A DNA stretch of 64,000 bases from Bacteroidales bacterium. Its GTDB lineage: Bacteria; Bacteroidota; Bacteroidia; Bacteroidales; Muribaculaceae. The DNA is taken from NCBI GenBank assembly GCA_910575615.1, contig CAJTEX010000005.1, positions 62,001 through 126,000 on the forward strand, given 5' to 3'. This document shows, one piece after another, positions 8,787-18,520 of the stretch. Both the position numbers and the translations under genes were made by a program. Numbering within the stretch: the stretch's first letter is position 1; every line of letters begins with the position of its first letter. The notes beneath the pieces were generated by a model. The model saw nothing but the letters and a program-made list of their open reading frames with translations. It was not told the DNA's origin and made no database searches.

Positions 8787-10184
8787 TCAGGCGGTGTCCT
8801 TTGATTTCGACTGCAAATTTACGGCTTTTTTTTGATAAAATCCCCTAATTCTTGCAGAAACAGCCAAAACGAGGCTCTGGAAGAGATAAAGTAACAGCAA
8901 CGCCACCCCGAAGAATCCGGTCAGAGCCTTGAACCAGGCCCCCGGCCTGGGCGCCATACGGGCCAGCAGATTCTTGCCAGAAGGGCCTTCATCGAGAATC
9001 TTCCCGTCAATCGAGCTAAGGGTGTATTTCGCGGCCACGCAGCCATCCTCCAACTCGACAATCGACATGGTGCCGCGCACAAGCTCCTTGAGTTTTGTGT
9101 CTTCGGCGGAATACACGTCATAGGCCGCCATCGAGACATCTTTCCAATAGTCGATGCCCCTCTTGTCGGCGGCTATCACGCAGGCCATCCTGACATCCGA
9201 CGTGTCGGCCCACTGTTTCAGTTCGTTCAGGAAGTAGGTGTATGATATGTCTATGCGCTGCGGTTCGGGAATCACCACCAGCAGCTCGGAGCCTACTCCG
9301 GAGACCGCCTCGGAGGTGACATCCTCCCCGTCGACATCATACACCACGAAGTCAGCGCCGGCATTCCCGGCGGCAGGCGCGCCGCTCTCAACACGCTCGA
9401 CAAAAGTCCAGGTGGAATCAGGCAGGTCGTCGATGGTGAACTCGCGCCGCTGGCCGTCACGCTCATATATGAATGTCATCTCGCCGGCCCACTCCTCCTC
9501 GCCGTCGGCCTCGTCGTCATAGGCTACCGGCGACTCATCTTCATCACCATCCTCCACGAGCGGGGATCCTACCGGATAAGGGCGGAAGTCGGCCATCGGC
9601 TGCACGTTGTAGCCATAAAGGGCCACCAGTATGAAATACAGCGAGACCCATGCGCCTGCAATCCACTGTATCGCGGGCTGGAACATACCAGCCTTCAGCC
9701 GGTGGTTGAATATCAGCAGAAACAGCAGGGCGGCGGTCAGCAGTATGTTCTTTATGAAAGTCCAGGTATTGGAAATCACCCAGAAATCGCCAAAACACCC
9801 GCAGTCGCTGACAGGATTGGCGATGGCGATATAGGCTGTCAGGGGTAGCATAAACCCCATCATAGCGGTCAAGGCCCACACCGACACACGCTTATAGCAG
9901 CCTGCGGCCAGCATGCAGCCGAAGACAAACTCATATCCTGAGATAAGCAACGCGGCCATCAGAACCAGCGACCTTGGCTGGGAGAGGCCCCATACGGCGA
10001 GGTAGTCCTCTATCTTGAAGATGAATCCCCAGAGGTCAATCCCCTTGACAAGGCCTGACATTATGAACAGCGAACCTGTCAAGACCCTCAGCGTCCAGAC
10101 CGCAGCAGGCATCCAGCGGCTGCCGGCCACCCGCGCGATCCATCCTTGTCCCGCGTCTTTGTTCCGTCCAGGCATATCAGTCAT
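8787..10184 (-). CDS. BT_3928-type DoxX/MauE-like membrane protein
   Basis: 465 residues. The N-terminal half (about 20-190) has four to five membrane segments with the DoxX-type start [21 protein letters not shown] and a Cys pair in [11 protein letters not shown]. An acidic soluble part follows (about 200-250), then a domain of about 170 residues of unassigned fold, and a last membrane segment near residue 430 with a basic tail. In Bacteroidota this family is described only as a DoxX family protein; a link to redox or cell-envelope chemistry is inference from the Cys pair and MauE similarity. Its start overlaps the end of the DUF1599 gene by 8 bases, so the two are translationally coupled. 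Confidence 0.85.
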   Translation of the reverse strand: MTDMPGRNKDAGQGWIARVAGSRWMPAAVWTLRVLTGSLFIMSGLVKGIDLWGFIFKIEDYLAVWGLSQPRSLVLMAALLISGYEFVFGCMLAAGCYKRVSVWALTAMMGFMLPLTAYIAIANPVSDCGCFGDFWVISNTWTFIKNILLTAALLFLLIFNHRLKAGMFQPAIQWIAGAWVSLYFILVALYGYNVQPMADFRPYPVGSPLVEDGDEDESPVAYDDEADGEEEWAGEMTFIYERDGQRREFTIDDLPDSTWTFVERVESGAPAAGNAGADFVVYDVDGEDVTSEAVSGVGSELLVVIPEPQRIDISYTYFLNELKQWADTSDVRMACVIAADKRGIDYWKDVSMAAYDVYSAEDTKLKELVRGTMSIVELEDGCVAAKYTLSSIDGKILDEGPSGKNLLARMAPRPGAWFKALTGFFGVALLLLYLFQSLVLAVSARIRGFYQKKAVNLQSKSKDTA

Positions 10185-10776
10185 TGGTACGTGCCGCTTC
10201 GGCGAGCTTTATAAGGCCGAAAACAGCATAATTGATCATATCCTGGTAATTCGCGTCAATGCCCTCCGACACCTCGGTATGGCCCATGTTGTCCTCGATT
10301 TCCTTGGTGCGCATAAGCTTCATCAGTATGAGGTCAGTGTATGAGCTGACGCGCATCTTGCGCCACGCCTCATTGTAATCGTGGTTCTTTGCCAGCATCA
10401 CATCACGGGTGGCCGACATATGGCTGTCGTAGAGGGCCAACGCCTCCTCGGGGGAAACATCCTTGCGGTCGGCATAACCGAGCTGGAGCTGTATCAGGCC
10501 TATTATCCCATAGTTGACTATCGCGCGGAACGCGTCGTCGACCGGCTCGTCCACCCGGCTCTCCCCTTTCGTCTCAAGCGAGCGGATGCGGTCGGCCTTG
10601 ATGAGAATCTGGTCGGTGACGGCTGTCGGACGCATCAGCCGCCATGACGCGCCATAGTCGCGGAGTTTTGAAGCGAACACCTCTCGGCACTCCCCTATCA
10701 CCTGGTCGAACTGGCGCTCGGTACGGGGGAAATCCGGGGTCGCCTCCCCGGCGGTATGGATAGCTGGCTTTGTCAT
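10177..10776 (-). CDS. DUF1599 protein with two tandem repeats
   Basis: 199 residues with two similar units: FASKLRDYGASWRLMRP (about residue 34) and LAKNHDYNEAWRKMR (about 133), each followed by a helix and a closing INYGIIGLIQLQL / INYAVFGLIKL motif. This is the DUF1599 (nucleotide modification associated) duplication. Function is not known experimentally to me; a nucleotide-binding role is inference from the family name. It heads the leftward cluster, has its own -7 box at 10796-10803, and is divergent from menD. Confidence 0.9.
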   Translation of the reverse strand: MTKPAIHTAGEATPDFPRTERQFDQVIGECREVFASKLRDYGASWRLMRPTAVTDQILIKADRIRSLETKGESRVDEPVDDAFRAIVNYGIIGLIQLQLGYADRKDVSPEEALALYDSHMSATRDVMLAKNHDYNEAWRKMRVSSYTDLILMKLMRTKEIEDNMGHTEVSEGIDANYQDMINYAVFGLIKLAEAARTND

Positions 10777-10795
10777 GTCGTCGAATTTTTCTCCG

Positions 10796-10803
10796 CAAAG
10801 TTA
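10796..10803 (-). promoter_or_regulatory. -7 box TAACTTTG for the DUF1599-led cluster
   Basis: The minus strand reads TAACTTTG, matching TAnnTTTG, 19 bases before the ATG at 10776. It is back to back with the menD -7 box, 23 bases away. Confidence 0.6.
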
Positions 10804-10826
10804 CGAAATTTTTCCTCCATTTTTTC

Positions 10827-10834
10827 TAATTTTG
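10827..10834 (+). promoter_or_regulatory. -7 box TAATTTTG for the men operon
   Basis: TAATTTTG fits TAnnTTTG and ends 7 bases before the menD start, giving a very short leader. No exact TTTG -33 box is seen. Confidence 0.55.
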
Positions 10835-10841
10835 TATTGAA

Positions 10842-12515
10842 ATGGTCAACTGTGTAAAAGAAACCGCCCATAGCCTCGCCAGCGCGCTGGCGGCCTATGG
10901 GGTCACCGACATTTTCTCATCGCCGGGGTCGCGCAACGCTCCCCTCATCATCGCTTTCGCCCGCCACCAGGAGCTGACCGTGCGCCCGGTGGTCGACGAA
11001 CGGTCGGCGGCGTTCATCGCCCTGGGCCACGCCCTTGTGTCGCGGCGCCCGGCGGCACTTGTATGCACCTCCGGCACGGCGTTGCTCAACTATGCCCCGG
11101 CCATCGCCGAGGCATATTACCGCAAAGTGGCGCTTATCGTCATATCCGCCGACCGCCCGGCGGAATGGATCGGGCAGGATGACAGCCAGACGATGGCGCA
11201 GCCTGGCGCGCTGGGCAACATCGTCAAAGCGTCATACACCCTCAGGGGGGAAATCTCGGGCGACAGGGACAGGTGGATGGCCAACCGCGTCCTGAACGAG
11301 GCGTTGCAGACAGCCCTGACCAGGCGGCCAGGCCCGGTGCATATCAATGTGTCGTTCGATGAGCCGTTGACATCAGAGACCGTGGAACTGCCGCGGCCAG
11401 GTTTCAGGAAAATCGACCTGATGCTTCCGCCGCGCAGGCTCGCCGTGGAGGATGCGCGCAGGCTGGCCTCCGAGGCAACAAACCGCGAAGTCCTCGTCGT
11501 CGGAGGATTCTGCCCTCCGTCATCGGCCCTTAACCGCGCGTTCTCCAAAATCGCCCCGTTGCCCGGGGTCGTGGTGGTCGCCGACGCTCTCGCCAACCTG
11601 AATGTGCTCGGAATCCTGTCTCGTCCCGACCTGATGCTCGACTCCGAACTGCTGAGGAAACCATCGTCGCGGCCATCCCTGCTGATAACCTTCGGGGGCG
11701 GTCTCCTGTCGAAGAAACTTAAGGAATACCTGCGGCGCGCAGAGATTGCCGAACACTGGCATGTGGGGGAGAATGATTCGCTCATCGACTCATATTTCTC
11801 GCTGACACGCCGAATCGAGATAAGCGAGGATGAGTTTTTCCCACGCTTCGCCAACGCGATGGAATATCTCGCCCGTGGCCGCGAGCCGGGGATGGGAGAA
11901 TTCAAGTCGTTATGGCATGAGGCGGCATTCCGCTGCGAGGAGTCGCAGGCCGCCCGGCAACTGACAGGCGACAGCGCCAAATGGTCTGACCGCTCGGCCA
12001 TCCTGACCCTGCTGTCCTCGCTCCCGCGCGAATGGAACCTGCAGCTCAGCAACGGGCTGACACCACGCTACGCGGTAATCGGCGACGCGTGCCGGTTTCA
12101 CCGCCGCGACTGCAACCGTGGGGTCAGCGGCATAGACGGGTCGGTCTCGACCGCCCTCGGAGCGTCACTGGCATACAAGGGCACCACCGTGTTGCTGACC
12201 GGCGACACCTCTATGCAATATGACATCGCCGCGCTCTCTTCCGACCTCCTCTCCCCGCGACTCAAAATCGTGGTGATAAACAACGGCGGAGGCGGCATTT
12301 TCCGGAAAATCGCCTCCACCCGGGCGTTGCCAGAGCTTGAGCGGTATTTCGCTTGCGACCTGCGCCTGCCGCTCGCATCCCTGGCCGAGGCCTACGGGCT
12401 GGCCTATTTCAAGGCGTCATCCGCCGATGAGCTGGCCCGGTCGCTGACCGGATTCATATCCACCGCAGACCGACCCGCGCTGCTTGAAATCCAGACCGCC
12501 ACAACCAAAGGATAA
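10842..12515 (+). CDS. menD: 2-succinyl-5-enolpyruvyl-6-hydroxy-3-cyclohexene-1-carboxylate synthase
   Basis: 557 residues. A thiamine-diphosphate enzyme that joins isochorismate and 2-oxoglutarate in menaquinone synthesis. Seen are the N-terminal ThDP domain with [15 protein letters not shown], the catalytic-region Glu in [30 protein letters not shown], and the C-terminal cofactor domain with [13 protein letters not shown] and [11 protein letters not shown] followed by NNGGGGIF. It is the first gene of a menD-menB-menC-menE run. menF, which I would expect directly upstream in Bacteroides, is absent here; the upstream side is a divergent promoter. Confidence 0.97.
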   Translation: MVNCVKETAHSLASALAAYGVTDIFSSPGSRNAPLIIAFARHQELTVRPVVDERSAAFIALGHALVSRRPAALVCTSGTALLNYAPAIAEAYYRKVALIVISADRPAEWIGQDDSQTMAQPGALGNIVKASYTLRGEISGDRDRWMANRVLNEALQTALTRRPGPVHINVSFDEPLTSETVELPRPGFRKIDLMLPPRRLAVEDARRLASEATNREVLVVGGFCPPSSALNRAFSKIAPLPGVVVVADALANLNVLGILSRPDLMLDSELLRKPSSRPSLLITFGGGLLSKKLKEYLRRAEIAEHWHVGENDSLIDSYFSLTRRIEISEDEFFPRFANAMEYLARGREPGMGEFKSLWHEAAFRCEESQAARQLTGDSAKWSDRSAILTLLSSLPREWNLQLSNGLTPRYAVIGDACRFHRRDCNRGVSGIDGSVSTALGASLAYKGTTVLLTGDTSMQYDIAALSSDLLSPRLKIVVINNGGGGIFRKIASTRALPELERYFACDLRLPLASLAEAYGLAYFKASSADELARSLTGFISTADRPALLEIQTATTKG

Positions 12516-12544
12516 ATCAAAAAAACAACTGCATATTTCCCAAA

Positions 12545-13366
12545 ATGAAACACGACTGGAAAACCATAAAGAAGTATGAAGACATCCTCTTCGAGCAATC
12601 AGGAGGAATCGCCAAGATAACCATCAACCGCCCGGAGGTCTACAACGCTTTCCGCCCGCAGACCAACTTCGAGATGCTTGACGCGATGAACTATTGCCGC
12701 TCGACACCTGAAATCGGCGTGATCATCCTGACCGGGGCGGGCGACAAGGCATTCTGCTCGGGAGGGGACCAGCATTACAAGGGGCTGGGCGGATATGTCG
12801 ACTCAGACGGCACTCCGCGCCTCAATGTGCTTGAGCTTCACAAGGCCATCCGCTCCATTCCGAAGCCTGTAATCGCCATGGTCAACGGATACGCCATAGG
12901 CGGCGGCAATGTGCTGAATGTGGTCTGCGACCTGTCAATCGCGTCTGAAAACGCCCGGTTTGGCCAGACCGGCCCGAAAGTCGGCAGCTTCGACGCCGGA
13001 TTCGGCTCATCCTACCTCGCCAGGTGCGTGGGCCAGAAGAAAGCACGCGAGATTTGGTATCTCTGCCGCCAGTACACCGCCCAGGAGGCCCTTGACATGG
13101 GTATGGTCAATGCCGTCGTGCCCCTCGAACGCCTGGAGGAGGAGACCCTTGAATGGTGTGACACCATCCTGCAACGCTCCCCGATGGCAATCCGAATGAT
13201 CAAACGCGCGCTTAACGCCGAACTTGACGGGCAGGCCGGCCTCATGGAGTTTGCCGGAGACGCCACGTTACTTTACTACCTTATGCCTGAGGCGCAGGAG
13301 GGGAAAAACGCTTTCCTTGAAAAACGCGACCCCGACTTCGGGCAGTTCCCCAAATTCCCCGGCTGA
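12545..13366 (+). CDS. menB: 1,4-dihydroxy-2-naphthoyl-CoA synthase
   Basis: 273 residues, crotonase superfamily. It cyclises o-succinylbenzoyl-CoA to the naphthoate ring of menaquinone. It shows the oxyanion-hole regions [13 protein letters not shown] and [22 protein letters not shown], the MenB block [20 protein letters not shown], and the C-terminal [17 protein letters not shown]. It follows menD by 29 bases and precedes menC by 8 bases, so it is part of one operon. Confidence 0.97.
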   Translation: MKHDWKTIKKYEDILFEQSGGIAKITINRPEVYNAFRPQTNFEMLDAMNYCRSTPEIGVIILTGAGDKAFCSGGDQHYKGLGGYVDSDGTPRLNVLELHKAIRSIPKPVIAMVNGYAIGGGNVLNVVCDLSIASENARFGQTGPKVGSFDAGFGSSYLARCVGQKKAREIWYLCRQYTAQEALDMGMVNAVVPLERLEEETLEWCDTILQRSPMAIRMIKRALNAELDGQAGLMEFAGDATLLYYLMPEAQEGKNAFLEKRDPDFGQFPKFPG

Positions 13367-13374
13367 CCCCGCTG

Positions 13375-14418
13375 ATGAAAGTTTCCTGGCAAAGACACAC
13401 CCTCCGTTTCCGCGAGAGGGCAATAACCTCGCGCGACTCGATGACCGAGAAACCGACATGGTTTGTGAGAATCGAGTCACACCAGTTCCCCGGCGGTTGC
13501 TCCGTCGGGGAGGCCGCCATGTTCAAGGGGCTAAGCAGCGAGGACACCCCCGACTTTGAGGAGCGGCTCGACACCGCCTGCCGCATGGCATCCGAATGCG
13601 CCACACTCGAGGAGGCGATGCAGTCGCTCCCGGAGATTTCCTCAATCCGATTCGGATTCGAGTCGGCACTGCTGCGCGGCGGCCTCTACCCCACCTCCGG
13701 TAAGGAGGCCGGATGGCTCGGCGGCAAGGAGGGCATCACCACAAACGGGCTGGTGTGGATGGGAGACAAGGCGACGATGCGCCGCCGCATACGCGAGAAA
13801 CTCGACAGCGGGTTTCATTGCGTGAAGTTGAAAATCGGAGGGATAGACTTCGAGGATGAGATGGAACTGCTTGCCGGCATCCGCCGGGAGTTCTCCCAGT
13901 CTGACATAGAGTTGCGGCTCGACGCAAACGGAGGATTCACTCCAGCCAACGCCCTTGAGCGGCTGGGTCGATTGTCGGAATTCAGCATACACTCCCTCGA
14001 ACAGCCCATTAAATCCGGGCAATGGGATGACATGAGGCGCATATGCGCCCTCTCCCCCATCGACATCGCCCTTGACGAGGAGTTGATCGGGTTCACCTCA
14101 ACCGAGGAGAAAATCCATATGCTTGAAGCCGTCTCCCCTCGCTACATCATCCTGAAACCATCGCTATGCGGAGGATTCAGGGAAGCGGAGAAATGGATTT
14201 CGCTTGCCGTGGAGCGCGGCATAGGCTGGTGGGCGACATCAGCCCTTGAGTCTAACATCGGCCTGGAGGCTCTTGGCAGGTGGACCGCCTCCATGCAGCC
14301 TTCGATGCCACAGGGGCTCGGGACAGGCAACCTCTACACCAACAACACTCCGTCGCGCCTTGAGATGAGGGGCGAACGCCTATGGCTGGCCAGCCCGGCG
14401 GAAGACAATCACCAGTGA
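13375..14418 (+). CDS. menC: o-Succinylbenzoate synthase (enolase superfamily)
   Basis: 347 residues. It dehydrates SHCHC to o-succinylbenzoate. The enolase-superfamily layout is visible: an N-terminal capping part, the Lys pair region CVKLKIGG (about residue 145), then the metal-ligand segments LRLDANGGF, SLEQPI and ALDEELIG, and ILKPSLCGGF with the second catalytic Lys. The assignment as MenC rather than another enolase-type enzyme rests on position between menB and menE. Only one base separates its stop from the menE start. Confidence 0.92.
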   Translation: MKVSWQRHTLRFRERAITSRDSMTEKPTWFVRIESHQFPGGCSVGEAAMFKGLSSEDTPDFEERLDTACRMASECATLEEAMQSLPEISSIRFGFESALLRGGLYPTSGKEAGWLGGKEGITTNGLVWMGDKATMRRRIREKLDSGFHCVKLKIGGIDFEDEMELLAGIRREFSQSDIELRLDANGGFTPANALERLGRLSEFSIHSLEQPIKSGQWDDMRRICALSPIDIALDEELIGFTSTEEKIHMLEAVSPRYIILKPSLCGGFREAEKWISLAVERGIGWWATSALESNIGLEALGRWTASMQPSMPQGLGTGNLYTNNTPSRLEMRGERLWLASPAEDNHQ

Positions 14419-14419
14419 C

Positions 14420-15430
14420 ATGTTCAGAATCGTTTACCTGACCGAAGACCCAGGATGCCGCGCGGAGGTGGAGGGTTTCCTGCGCCAATGGGGGTCGGAT
14501 GAGGCTCATATCGCAGCCCACACTTCCGGCTCGACCGGCGCGCCCAAGGAAATCAGGCTGCCGAAATCCGACATACTGGTTTCGGCACGCGCCACCAACA
14601 GGCGGTTTGGAATCAACTCCGGCTCACGGTTGCTTTGTCCGTTGTCGGCAAATTACATCGCGGGAAAGATGATGATAGCGAGAGCCATCGCCGCCGACTG
14701 CGAGGTCGCTTTCTGCCGCCCTTCAAACAGATTCCTGCAATCACAGGATACTACCGGGTATCTCGCCGGGGGTGTCGACCTGCTGCCGATAGTGCCATCC
14801 CAATGCCTGTCGTTGCTGGAATCGCTCAAAAGCTATCCTTCAGCCATCAGGAATGTGATAATCGGCGGGGCTGCCCTGCCACACGACGCCGAGGAGGCCC
14901 TGCTCGCAGCCCGTCAACCCGGGATGGGCATTTTCGCCACCTACGGCATGACTGAGACCTGCAGCCATGTCGCGTTGCGCGGCCTCGGAGAGGAGCATTT
15001 CACGGCTATGCCTGGAGTCTCTTTCTCTCTCGACAACAGGGACTGCCTGAGGATAACCGCACCGGGATACAGTTTCACCGTGCTGCAGACCAACGATATC
15101 GCCAGACTTGTGAATGACTCGGGATTCATCTGGCGCGAGCGTTTTGACAATGTCATAAACACAGGAGGCATCAAGATATTTCCGGAAGAGACCGAGAGAA
15201 AACTACGCGGCAAGCTGCCGTGCCGTTTCTACCTCAAAGGCGTGGCCGACCCGAAATGGGGAGAGGCTGTCACACTGGTCATCGAGGATGCCCCCACATC
15301 CCCCCGCGTCTCCGACGAAAGCATTATGGAAATATGCCGGGAACGCCTGTCGCCGTTTGAACAGCCAAAAAGCATCATACGCGTCGAAAACCTCCCTGTC
15401 ACATCCACCGGGAAGCTCAGACGCGTCTGA
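14420..15430 (+). CDS. menE: o-Succinylbenzoate-CoA ligase, short form
   Basis: 336 residues. An AMP-forming ligase that activates o-succinylbenzoate with CoA. Motifs are the P-loop AHTSGSTGAPKEIRLPKS (about residue 34), ATYGMTETCSH, and the C-terminal ENLPVTSTGKLRRV with the catalytic Lys. It is clearly shorter than the roughly 450-490 residues of enterobacterial or Bacillus MenE because the N-terminal region before the P-loop is only about 35 residues; I recall Bacteroidales versions as similarly short. It is the last gene of the men run; the next gene is convergent. Confidence 0.93.
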   Translation: MFRIVYLTEDPGCRAEVEGFLRQWGSDEAHIAAHTSGSTGAPKEIRLPKSDILVSARATNRRFGINSGSRLLCPLSANYIAGKMMIARAIAADCEVAFCRPSNRFLQSQDTTGYLAGGVDLLPIVPSQCLSLLESLKSYPSAIRNVIIGGAALPHDAEEALLAARQPGMGIFATYGMTETCSHVALRGLGEEHFTAMPGVSFSLDNRDCLRITAPGYSFTVLQTNDIARLVNDSGFIWRERFDNVINTGGIKIFPEETERKLRGKLPCRFYLKGVADPKWGEAVTLVIEDAPTSPRVSDESIMEICRERLSPFEQPKSIIRVENLPVTSTGKLRRV

Positions 15431-15569
15431 GACGAGACGCGCCGGAGACCACAGCCGGTGATTAAATGGAATTCCCGGCCCCGACAAATCTCGCCAGGAC
15501 CGGGAACCGTGTGGATTAAAGACTATGATCAGTGGGGACGGCACAGCAGCCGTCATTCAGTTGCTTTTC

Positions 15570-16709
15570 TCACCCGGCGCATACGGGAGCCTCCTTTGGA
15601 GAACACACGGTGCGCATACCGGTGCCGAGATGAAAGGTCTGGATGGCCAGGTCACCATTGAGCGCGCCGAGGGCGTTGAGCGCCAGAGCCTCCAGCTCAT
15701 CCTCGCCGGGATACACATATACCGGGGCAAGGAATCCGACGCGTTTTTTCAGGCGGCTCATGACGTAGTCTGAATGAGCGATTCCGCCGGTGATGAGTAT
15801 TGCGTCGATGTCGCCATAGAAGACAGGCGAGAGGGCGGCGATTGACTTGGCGATTGAATACACCATGGCGTCAAGCACGAGACGAGCATGCTCGTCACCG
15901 TCGGCGATGCGCTGCTCTACCTCAGGGACGGAGACTGTGCCGAGATGGGCAGCCAGTCCGGCCTTGCCGCTGATACGCTTTTTCAGTTCCTCCTTGGTGT
16001 AGCGGCCTGAGTAGCACAGGTCGATGAGCAAACCTGAGGGGAGCGAACCCGCGCGCTCGGGCGAGAAGGGGCCTTCGCCATCAAAGGCGTTGTTGACATC
16101 GACACATTTGCCATGTTTGTGGGCACCTACCGAGATGCCGCCTCCGAGATGGCAGATGATGAGATTCATCTCATCGTATTTCTTGGGGGCCTCGGGATGC
16201 TCGGCAGAGTAATCCCGGGCAAACCGGCGGCCGATGGCGCGCTGATTGAGCGCATGCCAGGTGGTGATGCGGGGCATGATGGGCGAACCGGTGACACGCG
16301 CGATCTCATCCATCTCGTCCACGATTCCGGGGTCGGCGATGAACGCCTTGCAGCTGTCGATCTCCATTGCGATGTCATGGGCGATGAGGCTTCCGAGGTT
16401 GCAGGCATGGTCGCGCGGAGACTCATACATCGCCTGCACCATCTCGTCATTCACCTCATATACACCACCGGGAATCGGATGGGTGAGACCACCGCGTCCG
16501 ATCACAGCGTCGAACTCAAAGGGGATGGCGTTGTCGGCGAGAGCCTTGATCACCAGTTCACGACGATAGTCGAGCTGGTCGATAACACGACGGAACCGGG
16601 AAAGTTCCTCCACGGAATGACGAATGGTATGCGTCATAATCGGCGTGGCATCCTCGAAAACGGCGATTTTCGTGGAAGTGGAACCGGGGTTAATGGCTAA
16701 TATCTTCAT
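15570..16709 (-). CDS. buk: Butyrate kinase
   Basis: 379 residues from the ATG at 16709 (one codon inside a TTG-started frame). An ASKHA-fold acyl kinase that makes ATP from butyryl (or branched-chain acyl) phosphate. The start LAINPGSTSTKIAVFED is diagnostic, with VIGRGGLTHPIPGG, NLIICHLGGGISVGAHKHG and ILITGGIAHSDYV further on. The C-terminal tail of about 20 residues ending in APVCAG is an extension. It follows ptb by 50 bases on the same strand; the pair is the phosphotransbutyrylase-butyrate kinase route. No butyryl-CoA synthesis genes are in this window. Confidence 0.95.
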   Translation of the reverse strand: MKILAINPGSTSTKIAVFEDATPIMTHTIRHSVEELSRFRRVIDQLDYRRELVIKALADNAIPFEFDAVIGRGGLTHPIPGGVYEVNDEMVQAMYESPRDHACNLGSLIAHDIAMEIDSCKAFIADPGIVDEMDEIARVTGSPIMPRITTWHALNQRAIGRRFARDYSAEHPEAPKKYDEMNLIICHLGGGISVGAHKHGKCVDVNNAFDGEGPFSPERAGSLPSGLLIDLCYSGRYTKEELKKRISGKAGLAAHLGTVSVPEVEQRIADGDEHARLVLDAMVYSIAKSIAALSPVFYGDIDAILITGGIAHSDYVMSRLKKRVGFLAPVYVYPGEDELEALALNALGALNGDLAIQTFHLGTGMRTVCSPKEAPVCAG

Positions 16710-16759
16710 CAATTGCAGTTGTTATTACGCGTTAATTATGTAGGGAATGACTGACTCTG

Positions 16760-17671
16760 TCAATGGTCTGACGCAATGGCTGCCAGGGCGAGGGAGTTGT
16801 ATTTGCTGTCGGCGGAGTCGCTGCGCGAAGGCAGCACGACCGGAGCTGACGGGCCGAGCAAGATGCCAGCCATCTTAGCTTTGGTAAAATAAGACAACGT
16901 CTTGTAGAATGTGTTGCCCGACTCGATGTTCGGGAAAATCAGCAGGTCGGCGTTGCCACACACTTCCGACTCGATGCCCTTGACCTGGGCGGAATGCAGG
17001 TCGACAGCGGTCTTGACATCCATCGGGCCGGCGGCAACCATCTCGCCGTATGCGCCCTGCGACGCTCTCTCGACGATTGTCTGGTAGTCGACCGAGTTCG
17101 GGAATTTGGGGTTCACTTTCTCGGTGAAATGAATCAGCGCCACCTTTGGGCGGCTGACACCAAACTTCCTCACAATGGTGAGATCAAGCTCTATCATACG
17201 CTCGCGCTGCTCGAGGGTCGGGTAAGGAATCACGGCGACATCTGAGAAAAACAGCAGATGGTCCATCTCGGGAATCTCGCTGACGGTGATATGTGTCAGC
17301 AGTGTGCCTGCGGGGAGAATGCCGTCCTCCTTGTTCAGCACCGCACGTAGCAGATCGTCGGTGTTGACCAGCCCCTTCATCAATATCGAAGCTTCGCCTG
17401 CCTTGACCAGGGCCACGGCCTTCGCGGCGGCGTCGCGACTGTCTGACGCATCAACAGAGGTCACCAGTCCGGGGAAGCGCTTTTCCAACCCCGAAGCGGC
17501 GGTCTTGTCTTTCTCGCCTACCAGCACTGCTTTTATGAGGCCGTCGGCAAGAGCCCTCGACACCGCCTCGCAGGTCTCCTCGTCATACGGGCACGCGACT
17601 GCGACTGTAGGACATTCTTTCATTGAAGACAGATGGGATGTCAGTTCCTTGAAATTTTTGATCTGGCTCAT
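16760..17671 (-). CDS. ptb: Phosphate butyryltransferase / acyltransferase
   Basis: 303 residues. It exchanges CoA for phosphate on butyryl-CoA or a branched-chain acyl-CoA, feeding buk directly downstream. Family blocks are SILMKGLVNTDDLLRAVLNKE (in part), HITVSEIPEMDHLLFFSDVA, and the C-terminal DLLIFPNIESGNTFYKTLSYF and LLGPSAPVVLPSRSDS. Length is normal. The promoter is not obvious; a very A+T-rich stretch of several hundred bases lies upstream. Confidence 0.94.
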   Translation of the reverse strand: MSQIKNFKELTSHLSSMKECPTVAVACPYDEETCEAVSRALADGLIKAVLVGEKDKTAASGLEKRFPGLVTSVDASDSRDAAAKAVALVKAGEASILMKGLVNTDDLLRAVLNKEDGILPAGTLLTHITVSEIPEMDHLLFFSDVAVIPYPTLEQRERMIELDLTIVRKFGVSRPKVALIHFTEKVNPKFPNSVDYQTIVERASQGAYGEMVAAGPMDVKTAVDLHSAQVKGIESEVCGNADLLIFPNIESGNTFYKTLSYFTKAKMAGILLGPSAPVVLPSRSDSADSKYNSLALAAIASDH

Positions 17672-18112
17672 AATGGTGGCAATTGAGAAAGACTAAAAAT
17701 ATGTTCTTTAACATAATTCCGGGATGTGGGTTTCTCCTTCAAAAAGACGCTCAAACGAGTTAAATATACCCAACATTTGTCGCCTCTTCATCCACAACGG
17801 AATTGAATTTCTGCAAATTTCGTAAAAATTTTGGATATTCCGACAAACTTCAAAGATTTTTTTGGGTTAAAATTGAATTATTTTGCACACATATTTTCAA
17901 TATTTGGTTATCATTTTTGGAATATGTAATTGATTTTTCACACATTTAACTTCAATTTACCCTTATCTTTCAACTTTCCAAACAGAATCCATTGCACATT
18001 TGGCCAATCAATGTGCAATTTGCTTTAAAACGTTCAAAGCATGCTCAAAAACACAAAGAGGAAAAATATGTTTTATAACACAAAAAATTACCACCTGAAT
18101 TTACCGCTGTCA
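17672..18112. other. A+T-rich gene-free stretch upstream of ptb
   Basis: About 440 bases of strongly A+T-rich sequence with runs of A and T. I see no credible gene. It separates ptb (leftward) from the small-RNA locus and probably holds the ptb-buk promoter, but no clear TAnnTTTG box at a good distance could be chosen. Confidence 0.5.
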
Positions 18113-18280
18113 CAACAAAAAACCGGAGCGGTCATCACGACCACTCCGGCGGGAATATTAAATCAGATGAAGAGAATATTTGGTTACCTGTCAAGGTCGA
18201 TAGCAAAAGCCCAACGACCATAGAGAATTTACTTGATTTCCTACTTTAATTCCATCCAAGCGTGGTAGGAATGTATCAAC
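18113..18280 (-). ncRNA. Candidate structured small RNA with own promoter and terminator
   Basis: On the minus strand a near-ideal Bacteroidota promoter (TTTG at 18317-18314, 20 bases, TACCTTTG at 18293-18286) is followed by about 165 bases with no ORF and ends in a strong intrinsic terminator. Two further stems can be drawn: CCTAC/GTAGG near the 5' end, and TCAAG...GGTCG/CGACC...CTTGA with an asymmetric bulge in the middle. Boundaries are estimates from promoter and terminator. I do not recognise an Rfam family; a 6S-type regulator or a trans-acting sRNA are both possible. Confidence 0.6.
18116..18149 (-). terminator. Intrinsic terminator of the candidate small RNA
   Basis: Minus strand: an 11-bp stem CCGGAGTGGTC / GACCGCTCCGG (one G-T style mismatch) around a 5-base loop, followed by TTTTTTGTTG. 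No annotated leftward gene ends here, so the terminator implies an unannotated transcript. Confidence 0.75.
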
Positions 18281-18285
18281 AGTGA

Positions 18286-18317
18286 CAAAGGTAAGATAAT
18301 TCGCCCAATTTTCCAAA
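18286..18317 (-). promoter_or_regulatory. Promoter of the candidate small RNA (-33 TTTG, -7 TACCTTTG)
   Basis: Minus strand TTTG and TACCTTTG are separated by exactly 20 bases, the spacing expected for the Bacteroidota primary sigma factor. A start near 18279 is predicted. Confidence 0.65.
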
Positions 18318-18507
18318 CATTTTGCCACATTTTTTAATTAAATTTCATCCTTAATGACAATAAGCAGTTGTTTTTCACGACACAAAGACAGCACACAGCG
18401 CCTTTTTAACTTCTTTTTATAAATCTGACCAAACCTCTTTGCTCCCTGATATTTAGCACTTGGTTCAAAACCACCTTGAATAAGGAAGATTATTCCCTCT
18501 TTTTTTG

Positions 18508-18515
18508 TAACTTTG
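18508..18515 (+). promoter_or_regulatory. -7 box TAACTTTG before tsaD
   Basis: TAACTTTG lies 5 bases before the ATG at 18521, so the transcript has almost no leader. It supports the start at 18521 over the in-frame ATG at 18476. Confidence 0.6.
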
Positions 18516-18520
18516 CAACC

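Noticed and set aside
18041-18223. 60-codon rightward ORF
   Set aside because: It runs antisense through the small-RNA terminator, has low complexity and no promoter.
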